This document shows positions 7,256 to 14,764 of a DNA stretch of 23,866 bases, piece by piece (position 1 is the stretch's first letter; every line of letters starts with the position of its first letter). The position numbers and the translations under genes were made by a program. Source of the stretch: JAPLJQ01 sp037143735 (lineage in GTDB: Bacteria; Desulfobacterota; Syntrophia; Syntrophales; UBA2185); contig JBAWYD010000026.1 of the NCBI GenBank assembly GCA_037143735.1, positions 1 to 23,866 on the forward strand, in the 5' to 3' direction. Under the pieces are notes generated by a model. The model did no database searches. It saw only the letters and a list, made by a program, of their open reading frames with translations, and was not told where the DNA came from.

Positions 7256-8121
7256 GGGAGTTTGATCTCAGGCTCTTTTTTAAAGGGTATTTTTTTATCA
7301 ATTTCGTTGACCAGGTTCCCGATGGCATTAACGGTTGAATCGATTTCCGTTCTCAATAATTTTAAATCCTTGGTAGAATCAGCCGCATCTGAACTCATTT
7401 TGGTTACATTATCGAGGGCGGTATTCATTTTCTCCAGTTTCAATATAAAATCCTTGAGAATTTTTCTGACCAAAAGCAAAACGCCATCGCTCCCGTAAAC
7501 CTGGTCATCCGTTTTTGCCAATAACGTATCGACTTTTACCAGGATGTCCTTCGTCGTTTTGATTGATTCACGAATCGATCGAGCACTCTCCGGGTCTCCA
7601 ACGACCATTTCGACGATAGAATCCTTCTTCGCCAGGTTTGCCGTAATTTTTTCAATATTTGAAACGACTTTATCCACCTTTTCCAGCGTTGGCTGCACCC
7701 GTTTAATCGTTTCATCGATGTTATCGATCCTCACAATTTCGGGAATATTTTGAGGCGATAATGCGGGACTGTTCAAGTTGGGCGTGGTCACGATGAGTTT
7801 GGAGGAGCCGATGAGCGGCTTGTTTATACTGAATATACTGCTCGATTTGATCCATTTCACATGTTGATCCGGTATCTTTATCTTAACCAGGACCAACCCC
7901 TGGTCACTCAGTTCTAATTTTTCAATCCTGCCGATTTTAAAACCCGAAAAATAGACGGGCATCCCTTCCGTCAGTTCTTCACCGGATTTCGAAGAGATGG
8001 TAAACGTATATTCCTTCGAAAAAAATCCCTTGCTGTAAGCAATGTAGAGCACAGACGTTAAAATCAATAACGTCGTAATGACGACAAACACACCAACTTT
8101 AAATTCAACTTTTTTCGGCAT
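7252..8121 (-). CDS. MCE-domain protein (MlaD family), lipid transport
   Basis: This 289-residue protein has one N-terminal membrane anchor (about residues 9-28, FVVITTLLILTSVLYIAY) followed by a single MCE domain (about 36-115, including YTFTISSKSGEELTEGMPVYFSGFKIGRIEKLEL, with the diagnostic GMPVYFSGFKIGRI segment). A long helical C-terminal region (about 130-280) follows, rich in charged residues and heptad-like patterns. MCE proteins form hexameric rings that shuttle phospholipids or other hydrophobic substrates between the membranes, fed by an ABC permease/ATPase. Its start overlaps the 3' end of the ATPase-like gene by 17 bases and its stop overlaps the lipoprotein start by four, so the cluster is a tightly coupled operon. 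It is longer than E. coli MlaD (183 aa), with the extension in the coiled C-terminus. Confidence 0.92.
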   Translation of the reverse strand: MPKKVEFKVGVFVVITTLLILTSVLYIAYSKGFFSKEYTFTISSKSGEELTEGMPVYFSGFKIGRIEKLELSDQGLVLVKIKIPDQHVKWIKSSSIFSINKPLIGSSKLIVTTPNLNSPALSPQNIPEIVRIDNIDETIKRVQPTLEKVDKVVSNIEKITANLAKKDSIVEMVVGDPESARSIRESIKTTKDILVKVDTLLAKTDDQVYGSDGVLLLVRKILKDFILKLEKMNTALDNVTKMSSDAADSTKDLKLLRTEIDSTVNAIGNLVNEIDKKIPFKKEPEIKLP

Positions 8122-8551
8122 TTTCTACCCTGTACCTGTGAGCATTCCACGTATAATCAAAAATATGGCTCTCCTGATATGAATCATCAACTTTTTCCAG
8201 GGCATCATGGATATAGCGGGCATCCTGACGGTCCGATAAAATCTGAAAAGGCCTGTCAATCACAACGACGGCGTCAGCCACCATTACGGCCCTCAGAAGC
8301 ATCACACAAAAGCGCTCCTCATGTGTCAGTGCTGGATTTCGCTTGAAGGCAATGCTTTCCATGCCATACCTCCGCAGATATTGAAGAACCAGCTGCCGTG
8401 CCTCCTCCTGATGCATATCCTGGTGATACTGTCTGATCAGGGCAATGTTGACCCAGACATCCAGATTCGATATGAGGGGGATATTTACCGATACCCAACC
8501 CAGGCGTTGTTTTTTTTGCACGGTGAAGGCGCTCAACGCCCCATTCAGCAT
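8105..8551 (-). CDS. Degenerate ABC-ATPase-like protein of the MCE operon (no Walker A)
   Basis: This 148-residue protein aligns by pattern with the second half of an MlaF-type ABC ATPase but lacks the N-terminal P-loop half. What remains: RLGWVSVN where the Q-loop (IGMVFQ) should be, ISNLDVWVNIAL for the usual S.LTVFENVA, a helical segment ending in LRRYGM, LTHEERFCVMLLRAVM in place of the LSGGQ..R.A.ARA signature, and VVVIDRPFQILS for Walker B (LLLDEPT), with Arg replacing the catalytic Glu. An in-frame TGA at 8603-8605 rules out a longer N-terminus in this frame. The ATG at 8551 has only a weak ribosome site. Order and overlaps (mlaE-like stop 20 bases upstream, mlaD-like overlap of 17 bases) match the mlaFED layout. 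I infer a structural pseudo-ATPase or a decaying gene; it should not hydrolyse ATP alone. Confidence 0.65.
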   Translation of the reverse strand: MLNGALSAFTVQKKQRLGWVSVNIPLISNLDVWVNIALIRQYHQDMHQEEARQLVLQYLRRYGMESIAFKRNPALTHEERFCVMLLRAVMVADAVVVIDRPFQILSDRQDARYIHDALEKVDDSYQESHIFDYTWNAHRYRVENAEKS

Positions 8552-8571
8552 GTCTTCATTTTCAAAAAGAT

Positions 8572-9357
8572 TTAAATTGAACCCAGGATTAATGACGACA
8601 CCTCAATCAAAACAATTGCAATAAAGACCTTTACCATGCCATTGAGAACCGCTACGGGAATGCTGGTCAACTCATTTGACGCCTGCTGCCCGAACCGTAT
8701 GGGAATTAATGTAATAAAAAAGCCGAAGGTGGAACATTTAATAATGGATATTACTATATCATAAAAATTAGATGATTTTAATAAAACATTTGTATAAACA
8801 TCCACACTCATTCCGAAAATCAGTTTAGAAAACAACATCCCGCTCGTCAGCGCCACGATGGAAAACAGGCCGCTCAACAAGACAACAGATACAACCCCGT
8901 TGATGATCCTCGGTAAAAAAAGGTATTCGATCACATCGATATTGAACGCTTCCAGTGTTTTCAACTCGTTATTCACCTTCATGACGGCAATTTCCGTATT
9001 GATGGCGGAACTTGAACGGAGGGCAATCAGCAATACCGTAACGAACGGAGACATTTCCGTAACCACAAATCCCATGAGAACTCGCCCGAGATAATCTTCA
9101 AGGCCCAGGTTCTTTATTACCTGAAATACCGTACTGATCACGATGGAGCCAAATATTATGGAGATACCTATAAACAAAGGCAGAATCTGCATGGAGGTAA
9201 AATAAATCTGATTGACGAGCACCATTTTCACGGCGCTGTTATAGCTTCTCCGGCTGAACATTTTTAAGATGACCGTTATGGCAAAGTAAAGGGTATCATA
9301 AAAAGACTTGGCCATATTAAGACAGGCTTTACCGACATATTCCAGGGCTGCGGTCAT
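8572..9357 (-). CDS. MlaE-family ABC permease
   Basis: This 261-residue polytopic membrane protein is of the MlaE/permease family. It forms the inner-membrane part of MCE lipid transporters. The family signature is clear at the cytoplasmic coupling-helix region: EIAVMKVNNELKTLEAFNID followed by VIEYLFLPRIINGVVSVVLLS, equivalent to the ExGxMRVxxQIDALExMGxxP..YLVxPR block. About five to six hydrophobic segments are visible (LPLFIGISIIFGSIVI; FVTVLLIALRS; GVVSVVLLSGLFSIVALTSGM; FFITLIPIRF; VFIAIVLIEVSSLILG). Length is the family norm. ATG at 9357 has AGGTAG upstream. It is the first gene of the operon running leftward, transcribed divergently from the FAH-family gene. Confidence 0.93.
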   Translation of the reverse strand: MTAALEYVGKACLNMAKSFYDTLYFAITVILKMFSRRSYNSAVKMVLVNQIYFTSMQILPLFIGISIIFGSIVISTVFQVIKNLGLEDYLGRVLMGFVVTEMSPFVTVLLIALRSSSAINTEIAVMKVNNELKTLEAFNIDVIEYLFLPRIINGVVSVVLLSGLFSIVALTSGMLFSKLIFGMSVDVYTNVLLKSSNFYDIVISIIKCSTFGFFITLIPIRFGQQASNELTSIPVAVLNGMVKVFIAIVLIEVSSLILGSI

Positions 9358-9478
9358 TATTCTACCTGATTATGATCTGTTTTAAAAAATACAATATTAT
9401 TGCATTGCATGTTAACATACTGTAAATGGAAGCGCAAACAGTGTCTTAATCATATCGTCCCGCTGCTGGAGAAAAATC

Positions 9479-10306
9479 ATGAAAATCATACGTTTTCTAT
9501 CTGAAAACAGTCAAACACTTACAGGTCTTTATGACCCGCAATGTCCGGAGGAAGCCAGGGTTATCCGGGGAAATGTGCTGGGTGACTTTGAAATCACGTC
9601 GAATCGTGAAAGGATCAAGCATTTTCTGCCGCCCATAGAACCGTGCAACATCCTGGCCCTGGGCCTTAATTACCGGAAACACGCCGATGAAACGAAAATA
9701 GCCCATCCTGAAATCCCCGTCTTGTTCATCAAGGCGACAACCAGTGTTGTGGGACACCTCTCACCCATTCTTCTTCCCATCGCAGGCCCACAGGAAGTTG
9801 ATTACGAGGCAGAGCTTGCCATCATCATCGGCAAGAAGATCAAGAACGTTCCCCCCGATGAGGCCATGGAGTGCATCCTGGGTTACACATGTGCCAATGA
9901 TGTCAGCGCACGGGACTGGCAGATGAAAAAACAAAAGACCCAATGGGCCAGGGGAAAGAGTTTTGATACCTTCTGCCCTTTGGGACCTTGCCTGGTTACC
10001 CGTGATGAAATTCCAGACCCTGATCGTCTGCGAATACGGACGATCTTAAACGGCAATACGCTTCAGGATTCCAACACCTCAGACATGATTTTCGGCGTGG
10101 CAACCATTGTCAGCGATCTTTCCCGGTCCATGACACTGTTGCCCGGAACGGTGATTTTGACTGGCACGCCGGAAGGTGTCGGCTTCACCCGTACCCCCCC
10201 GGTATACCTCCGGGATGGCGACAGGATTACCATTGACATCGAGAGCATCGGACAATTAACGAACCCCGTGAAAAGAGAGGGCGATAACAGACAAACGAAA
10301 AAGTAG
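9479..10306 (+). CDS. Fumarylacetoacetate hydrolase (FAH) family protein
   Basis: This 275-residue protein is of the FAH superfamily, divalent-metal enzymes that include fumarylpyruvate hydrolases, oxaloacetate tautomerases/decarboxylases and 2-hydroxyhepta-2,4-diene-1,7-dioate isomerases. The conserved fold markers are present: ALGLNYRKHADE at 60-71, FIKATTSVVGH, the metal ligands Glu110 and Glu112 in VDYEAELAIIIGK and Asp141 in GYTCANDVSARDWQ, GKSFDTFCPLGPC, and the C-terminal LLPGTVILTGTPEGVG block. Substrate cannot be told apart within the family. ATG at 9479 has GGAG about nine bases upstream. It is followed by the activase gene, which has its own promoter, so the two may be transcribed separately. 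In a syntroph, an aromatic or dicarboxylate degradation role is possible but unproven. Confidence 0.92.
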   Translation: MKIIRFLSENSQTLTGLYDPQCPEEARVIRGNVLGDFEITSNRERIKHFLPPIEPCNILALGLNYRKHADETKIAHPEIPVLFIKATTSVVGHLSPILLPIAGPQEVDYEAELAIIIGKKIKNVPPDEAMECILGYTCANDVSARDWQMKKQKTQWARGKSFDTFCPLGPCLVTRDEIPDPDRLRIRTILNGNTLQDSNTSDMIFGVATIVSDLSRSMTLLPGTVILTGTPEGVGFTRTPPVYLRDGDRITIDIESIGQLTNPVKREGDNRQTKK

Positions 10307-10338
10307 CGGCGGGCCGCGTCCCCTCCTGCGTCTTGTCA

Positions 10339-10366
10339 TTGACAAAATGCAAGCATCGTTTATATT
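10339..10366 (+). promoter_or_regulatory. Strong sigma70-type promoter of the activase gene
   Basis: TTGACA (10339-10344, perfect -35) and TATATT (10361-10366, five of six to TATAAT) are separated by 16 bases. Transcription would begin near 10372-10374, which lies after the ATG at 10370 and before the GTG at 10403. The promoter therefore decides the start of the downstream gene. Confidence 0.65.
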
Positions 10367-10389
10367 AGAATGCGAGTCAATAAACGGTC

Positions 10390-10395
10390 AAGGAT
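10390..10395 (+). promoter_or_regulatory. Ribosome binding site deciding the activase start
   Basis: AAGGAT ends about eight bases before the GTG at 10403, the optimal spacing. No comparable site precedes the in-frame ATG at 10370. Confidence 0.6.
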
Positions 10396-10402
10396 AAGAA
10401 AA

Positions 10403-13400
10403 GTGAAAAGCCTGGGTATTTGTATCGGTGCGTCGACGCTATCGGCTGTAAGCATTATGAGGGATGAATCAGGTCATCTCCACAGGACGTCCATACAAGT
10501 AAAACCGCACAACGGAAACCCCAGAGAGGCACTTCTTGAAACCCTCAGGAACTTTTCAGCGAATCACTACGGAAAGATAGCCGTAACAGGAAGAAAATTC
10601 AGGCATTTTGTAAACCTGCCATCGATCTCGGAACCGGAAGCCGTAGAATCAGCGCTGTTACACTTAAATGGTAATCAGAAACGCCTGGATGCCGTCATCA
10701 GTGCCGGAGGAGAGACATTCATGGTTTACGTCCTCGGAAATGACGGAAGAATCTGTTCGGTCCAGACGGGTAACAAGTGTGCGTCGGGGACGGGAGAATT
10801 CTTTATCCAGCAACTCCGGAGGATCGGGATCTCCATTTCAGAAGCCATCCATTTTGCTTATGCGGAAAAACCGTACCGGGTTTCCGGTCGCTGCAGCGTA
10901 TTTTGCAAGAGCGACTGCACCCATGCGACAAATAAAGGAATACCAAAAGGCAGAATTGCCGCCGGCCTATGTGAAATGATGGCGGGGAAAATCATTGAAA
11001 TTATCCAGCAGATCCCCAGAAATGACATTATGATCATCGGGGGAACGGCACAGAATCCCGTGATGATCCATTATCTTCAAAAAGAAATCAGGAATGTGAT
11101 CGTACCGGAGGAAGCGCCTTATTTTGAAGCGCTGGGATCTGCCCTGTGGGCCCTGGATCACGAAACGTCAATTTTTCCTGATATGAAGAAACTGTTCAAG
11201 GGCAAGGGGAATTCCTTTTCTTGCCTTCCTCCCCTGAAAAGCTTCATCAACATGGTGGAATTCAAAACCACGGACAGGGGGATTGCCCGGCAGAATGATC
11301 GTTGCATTATCGGACTCGACGTCGGATCGACAACAACCAAAGCCGTCCTGCTCCGAACCGATGACGACAACATCCTTGCATCCGTTTACCTGCGAACCAA
11401 CGGAAATCCCGTTCAGGCGTCGAGGGAATGCTATGCCGATCTTCACGCGCAACTCGGCCCGATGGCGGATAAGATCCATATCATGGGGTTGGGCGTTACG
11501 GGCTCAGGCCGGCAGATTGCGGGACTGCACGCCATGACCGGCGGTATTATCAATGAAATCATTGCCCATGCAACGGGCGCCCTGCACTTCGATCAGGGAG
11601 TGGAGACAATCTTCGAAATTGGCGGGCAGGACGCCAAGTACACGTATATCAGAAATGGAGTGCCCTCGGACTATGCCATGAACGATGCCTGCAGTGCGGG
11701 GACGGGGTCGTTTTTAGAGGAAGCGGCAAAGGAGACCATGGGAATCGACATGGAGGAAATCGGAGCCATCGCAGCCCGGGGGAAAAAGCCGCCAAACTTT
11801 AACGATCAATGCGCCGCTTTCATCAGCAGCGACATCAAGAATGCAACACATGACGGAATGACGACCGAAGATATCGTCGCCGGTCTCGTTTACTCGATCT
11901 GCATGAACTATGACAATCGTGTCAAGGGGAATCGACCGGTCGGAAACAACATCTTCATGCAGGGGGGAGTCTGTTATAACCGGGCCGTACCTATGGCCAT
12001 GGCTGCCCTCACGGGCAAGCGAATCGTCGTTCCACCTGACCCCGGACTGATGGGAGCCTTCGGAGTCGCCCTTGAAATCAAACGCATGTTGGAAATCCAT
12101 CTCCTGGATGAAAAGACATTTTCCCTCGGGAAACTGAAGGACAGAACCATTATCCACGGAGAATCCTTTACCTGTCATGGCGGGAAAGAAAAGTGCGACC
12201 GGAAATGCGAAATTGCCAGAATGGTTATTGAAGGTAAGACGTATCCCTTCGGCGGCGCCTGTAACAAATGGTACAATCTTCGATTCAGCATTCATGTGGA
12301 TACGGAAAAACTGAACCTCGTCAAGATGCACGAACATCTGGTTTTTGATCAGGCCATCCCGCCGCCCGAGAACCTCGGCGTGAAAAAAGATGCAAAGACC
12401 GTCGGAATAAATAAGTCTTTCATGACAAACACCTACTTCCCCCTTTACTATCGCTTCTTTTCCCGCATGGGGTTTCGGGTCATGATCTCCGATGCATTAG
12501 ACAGGGAAGGCATGGATCGAAAGAGAGCTCCTTTCTGTTACCCTGCAGAAATCGCACACGGTTTTTTATCAGGCGTATTGAAAAAGGGACCTGATTATCT
12601 GTTTCTGCCTCACATCAAGGGCGTATATGTGGAGAATGGCACTAAGCAAAGCACGGCCTGTCCTCTATCGCAGGGCGAACCATACTACCTGTCCAGCGCC
12701 TTCAAAAATCATGAAACATTCAAGGAAATGATGAAAGAGGGGAAAATCCTGAAACCCGTTATCGATTTTTCCAAAGGATTTGACGCGACGAGAGACGTTT
12801 TTATTGCCATGGCGAGGCAACTGGGCTGTTCAAGGAAACTGTCTCAAGTGGCATATAATGAGGCGGTTGACATCCAGAAGTCGACTCAAAGGCAAATGAA
12901 GGAGGCGGGTCTGGCTTTTTTAAAAGAACTCGAAAAGGACCCGGATCGTTTTGGCGTGGTTATTTTTGGGAGGTCTTACAACGCCTTTGTATCAGAAGCG
13001 AATATGGGCATTCCCCACAAATTCGCATCCAGAGGCGTGTCCGTCATCCCCTTCGATTGCCTCCCCCTGGAAGAAGAGACAGCCCCTGAACGTATGTACT
13101 GGTCGACGGGACAGATGATCCTCAAGGGAGCGTCCTTTATAAAAAAACACCCTCAACTTTTCGGATGTTTCATCTCCAATTTTTCCTGCGGACCCGATTC
13201 CTTCCTCGTAGGATACTTTCGCGACATAATGGACAGAAAACCTTTTTTGATTCTCGAACTGGATTCTCATGTTGCCGATGCAGGCCTGGAAACGAGGATC
13301 GAAGCTTTCATGGACATCATCAAAAATTACAGGGAACTGGAGAGGGATGGAAAAGAAATCGCCCATCCATTGCGGTCCCGATTTACCCCCGCTCATTTTG

Positions 13401-14662
13401 ATTATTCAAAACAGGTGTTCATCGATTCCAGCGGCAGAGAATTTTCTTTTCACGATCCCCGCGTACATCTTGTTATCCCGTCCATGGGAAATTTCCTGAA
13501 TGAAGCCGCCGCCGCCGTATTCAGATCCATGGGCATCCGCACAACAGCTCTTCCCGCGGCGGATGAAGAGGTACTTAAACTGGGAAGAGGCAATACCAGC
13601 TGTAAAGAATGCCTCCCCCTGCTGCTGACTGTGGGCAGCCTCCTGAAATACTTAAACTCCCGCGAAAACCAGGATGAACTCCTTGTTTATTTCATGCCGA
13701 CGGCTTCCGGTCCTTGCCGGTTCGGTCAGTATTCGACCTTCATCGACCATCTCATTGCCCGGTCTGCCATACCGGATGTTGCCACATTCTCTCTTCAGGC
13801 TGAAAACAGCTACACCGGTTTCAGCGACAATGGATTCATCCTGAAACTATGGTCATGCCTCGTGTTGGCCGATATCATGCAGGATATCTATTCCATTCTT
13901 CTGACCAACGCCGTCGATAAGGCTTCGGCCATGGAAATTTATAGTGAAGAATCAAGAAGAGTCATCCGGATATTCGAGGATTCGCCCTCGTTCAAGGGTC
14001 TGCAGGAAACGCTCACGTCAGTGGCAACCGTCATCAAAAAGATTCCTGTTACAAGATCCGTAGATGAAACGCCTTGCATCTTATTGACCGGCGAAATATT
14101 TGTTCGCCATGACGACCTCTCCCGACAATTCCTCGTTGAGAAACTGGCCGAACAGGGTTTTGCCACCAAGGTCTCCAGTGTCATGGAGTGGATCTATTAC
14201 ACGGACTGGTGCTTCAAGGAAGGCTTGTCTGGCGAAATTCCCACATTCAAGGAGAGGGTAGCCCTGTTCCTGAGATCCACATGGATGAAGCAATACGAGA
14301 GAGCCTTCAAGAAGATCATGGCCCGCTCAGCCCTGCTTCCCTATCATCTGGAGGATGTGGATCACCTGATCAGAGGTATCAAGCATTTGATCAATCCCCA
14401 TCTCACCGGTGAAGCGGTTCTGACTGTCGGGGCAGCCGTCAGCGAGATTCTTCACCGATACTGCGGGGTCATTGCCATTGGTCCTTTCGGTTGTATGCCC
14501 AATCGTCTCTCAGAAGCGATTCTCTCCGCCGAAATGGGCTCAGAACTTCCATTTCTCGCCGTTGAGAGCGATGGAAATCTCTTTCCGCAGGTGATTACAG
14601 CCAAGCTGGAAGTTTTTCTTCTGCAGGCCACGAGAATCCACAAAAAAATCAGTAATTCATGA
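10403..14662 (+). CDS. Acyl-CoA dehydratase activase, two-module type (BcrAD/BadFG/HgdC family + DUF2229 + HgdB-like region)
   Basis: This 1419-residue protein is of the 2-hydroxyacyl-CoA dehydratase/benzoyl-CoA reductase activator family. Two actin-like ATPase (ASKHA) modules lie in tandem: residues 1-255 (phosphate loop GICIGAST; KCASGTGEFF with Cys126; second Cys164 in RCSVFCKSDC) and about 300-560 (GLDVGSTTTK; IGGQDAKY; Cys430 in NDACSAGTGSF; Cys470 in NDQCAAFISSD). The paired cysteines match those that hold the bridging [4Fe-4S] in HgdC. A Cys cluster (591, 598, 602, 620) precedes a DUF2229-type domain (about 660-770, NKSFMTNTYFPLYYRFF, CYPAEIAHG). The remainder resembles HgdB/D-type dehydratase subunits (VVIFGRSYNAFV, GNTSCKECLPL, GEIFVRHDDLS). 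GTG at 10403 is chosen because homology starts there (MKSLGICIGAS) and by the promoter and ribosome site. The partner dehydratase is not in the window, so the substrate is unknown. Confidence 0.92.
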   Translation: MKSLGICIGASTLSAVSIMRDESGHLHRTSIQVKPHNGNPREALLETLRNFSANHYGKIAVTGRKFRHFVNLPSISEPEAVESALLHLNGNQKRLDAVISAGGETFMVYVLGNDGRICSVQTGNKCASGTGEFFIQQLRRIGISISEAIHFAYAEKPYRVSGRCSVFCKSDCTHATNKGIPKGRIAAGLCEMMAGKIIEIIQQIPRNDIMIIGGTAQNPVMIHYLQKEIRNVIVPEEAPYFEALGSALWALDHETSIFPDMKKLFKGKGNSFSCLPPLKSFINMVEFKTTDRGIARQNDRCIIGLDVGSTTTKAVLLRTDDDNILASVYLRTNGNPVQASRECYADLHAQLGPMADKIHIMGLGVTGSGRQIAGLHAMTGGIINEIIAHATGALHFDQGVETIFEIGGQDAKYTYIRNGVPSDYAMNDACSAGTGSFLEEAAKETMGIDMEEIGAIAARGKKPPNFNDQCAAFISSDIKNATHDGMTTEDIVAGLVYSICMNYDNRVKGNRPVGNNIFMQGGVCYNRAVPMAMAALTGKRIVVPPDPGLMGAFGVALEIKRMLEIHLLDEKTFSLGKLKDRTIIHGESFTCHGGKEKCDRKCEIARMVIEGKTYPFGGACNKWYNLRFSIHVDTEKLNLVKMHEHLVFDQAIPPPENLGVKKDAKTVGINKSFMTNTYFPLYYRFFSRMGFRVMISDALDREGMDRKRAPFCYPAEIAHGFLSGVLKKGPDYLFLPHIKGVYVENGTKQSTACPLSQGEPYYLSSAFKNHETFKEMMKEGKILKPVIDFSKGFDATRDVFIAMARQLGCSRKLSQVAYNEAVDIQKSTQRQMKEAGLAFLKELEKDPDRFGVVIFGRSYNAFVSEANMGIPHKFASRGVSVIPFDCLPLEEETAPERMYWSTGQMILKGASFIKKHPQLFGCFISNFSCGPDSFLVGYFRDIMDRKPFLILELDSHVADAGLETRIEAFMDIIKNYRELERDGKEIAHPLRSRFTPAHFDYSKQVFIDSSGREFSFHDPRVHLVIPSMGNFLNEAAAAVFRSMGIRTTALPAADEEVLKLGRGNTSCKECLPLLLTVGSLLKYLNSRENQDELLVYFMPTASGPCRFGQYSTFIDHLIARSAIPDVATFSLQAENSYTGFSDNGFILKLWSCLVLADIMQDIYSILLTNAVDKASAMEIYSEESRRVIRIFEDSPSFKGLQETLTSVATVIKKIPVTRSVDETPCILLTGEIFVRHDDLSRQFLVEKLAEQGFATKVSSVMEWIYYTDWCFKEGLSGEIPTFKERVALFLRSTWMKQYERAFKKIMARSALLPYHLEDVDHLIRGIKHLINPHLTGEAVLTVGAAVSEILHRYCGVIAIGPFGCMPNRLSEAILSAEMGSELPFLAVESDGNLFPQVITAKLEVFLLQATRIHKKISNS

Positions 14663-14764
14663 GAAGGGGCCCTTTGATGAAAAATGATGGAATTTTACCA
14701 AAACCTATGTTAATTCGTCACGAAGTTCTGCACTGATGTGTTTGAACTTTAAGGAGGTTTATAT

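Noticed and set aside
10310..10330. GC-rich hairpin after the FAH-family gene (GCGGC-GG-GCCGC) as terminator
   Set aside because: The loop would be only two bases and no T-run follows.
12150..12158. TTATCCACG, one mismatch from a DnaA box
   Set aside because: A single isolated hit inside the activase coding region, with no cluster and no AT-rich unwinding region, so not evidence for an origin.
14663..14764. Stress (sigmaE or sigma32) promoter for the HtrA gene
   Set aside because: No GGAACTT/TCTGA or CTTGAA/CCCCAT pair with correct spacing was seen.
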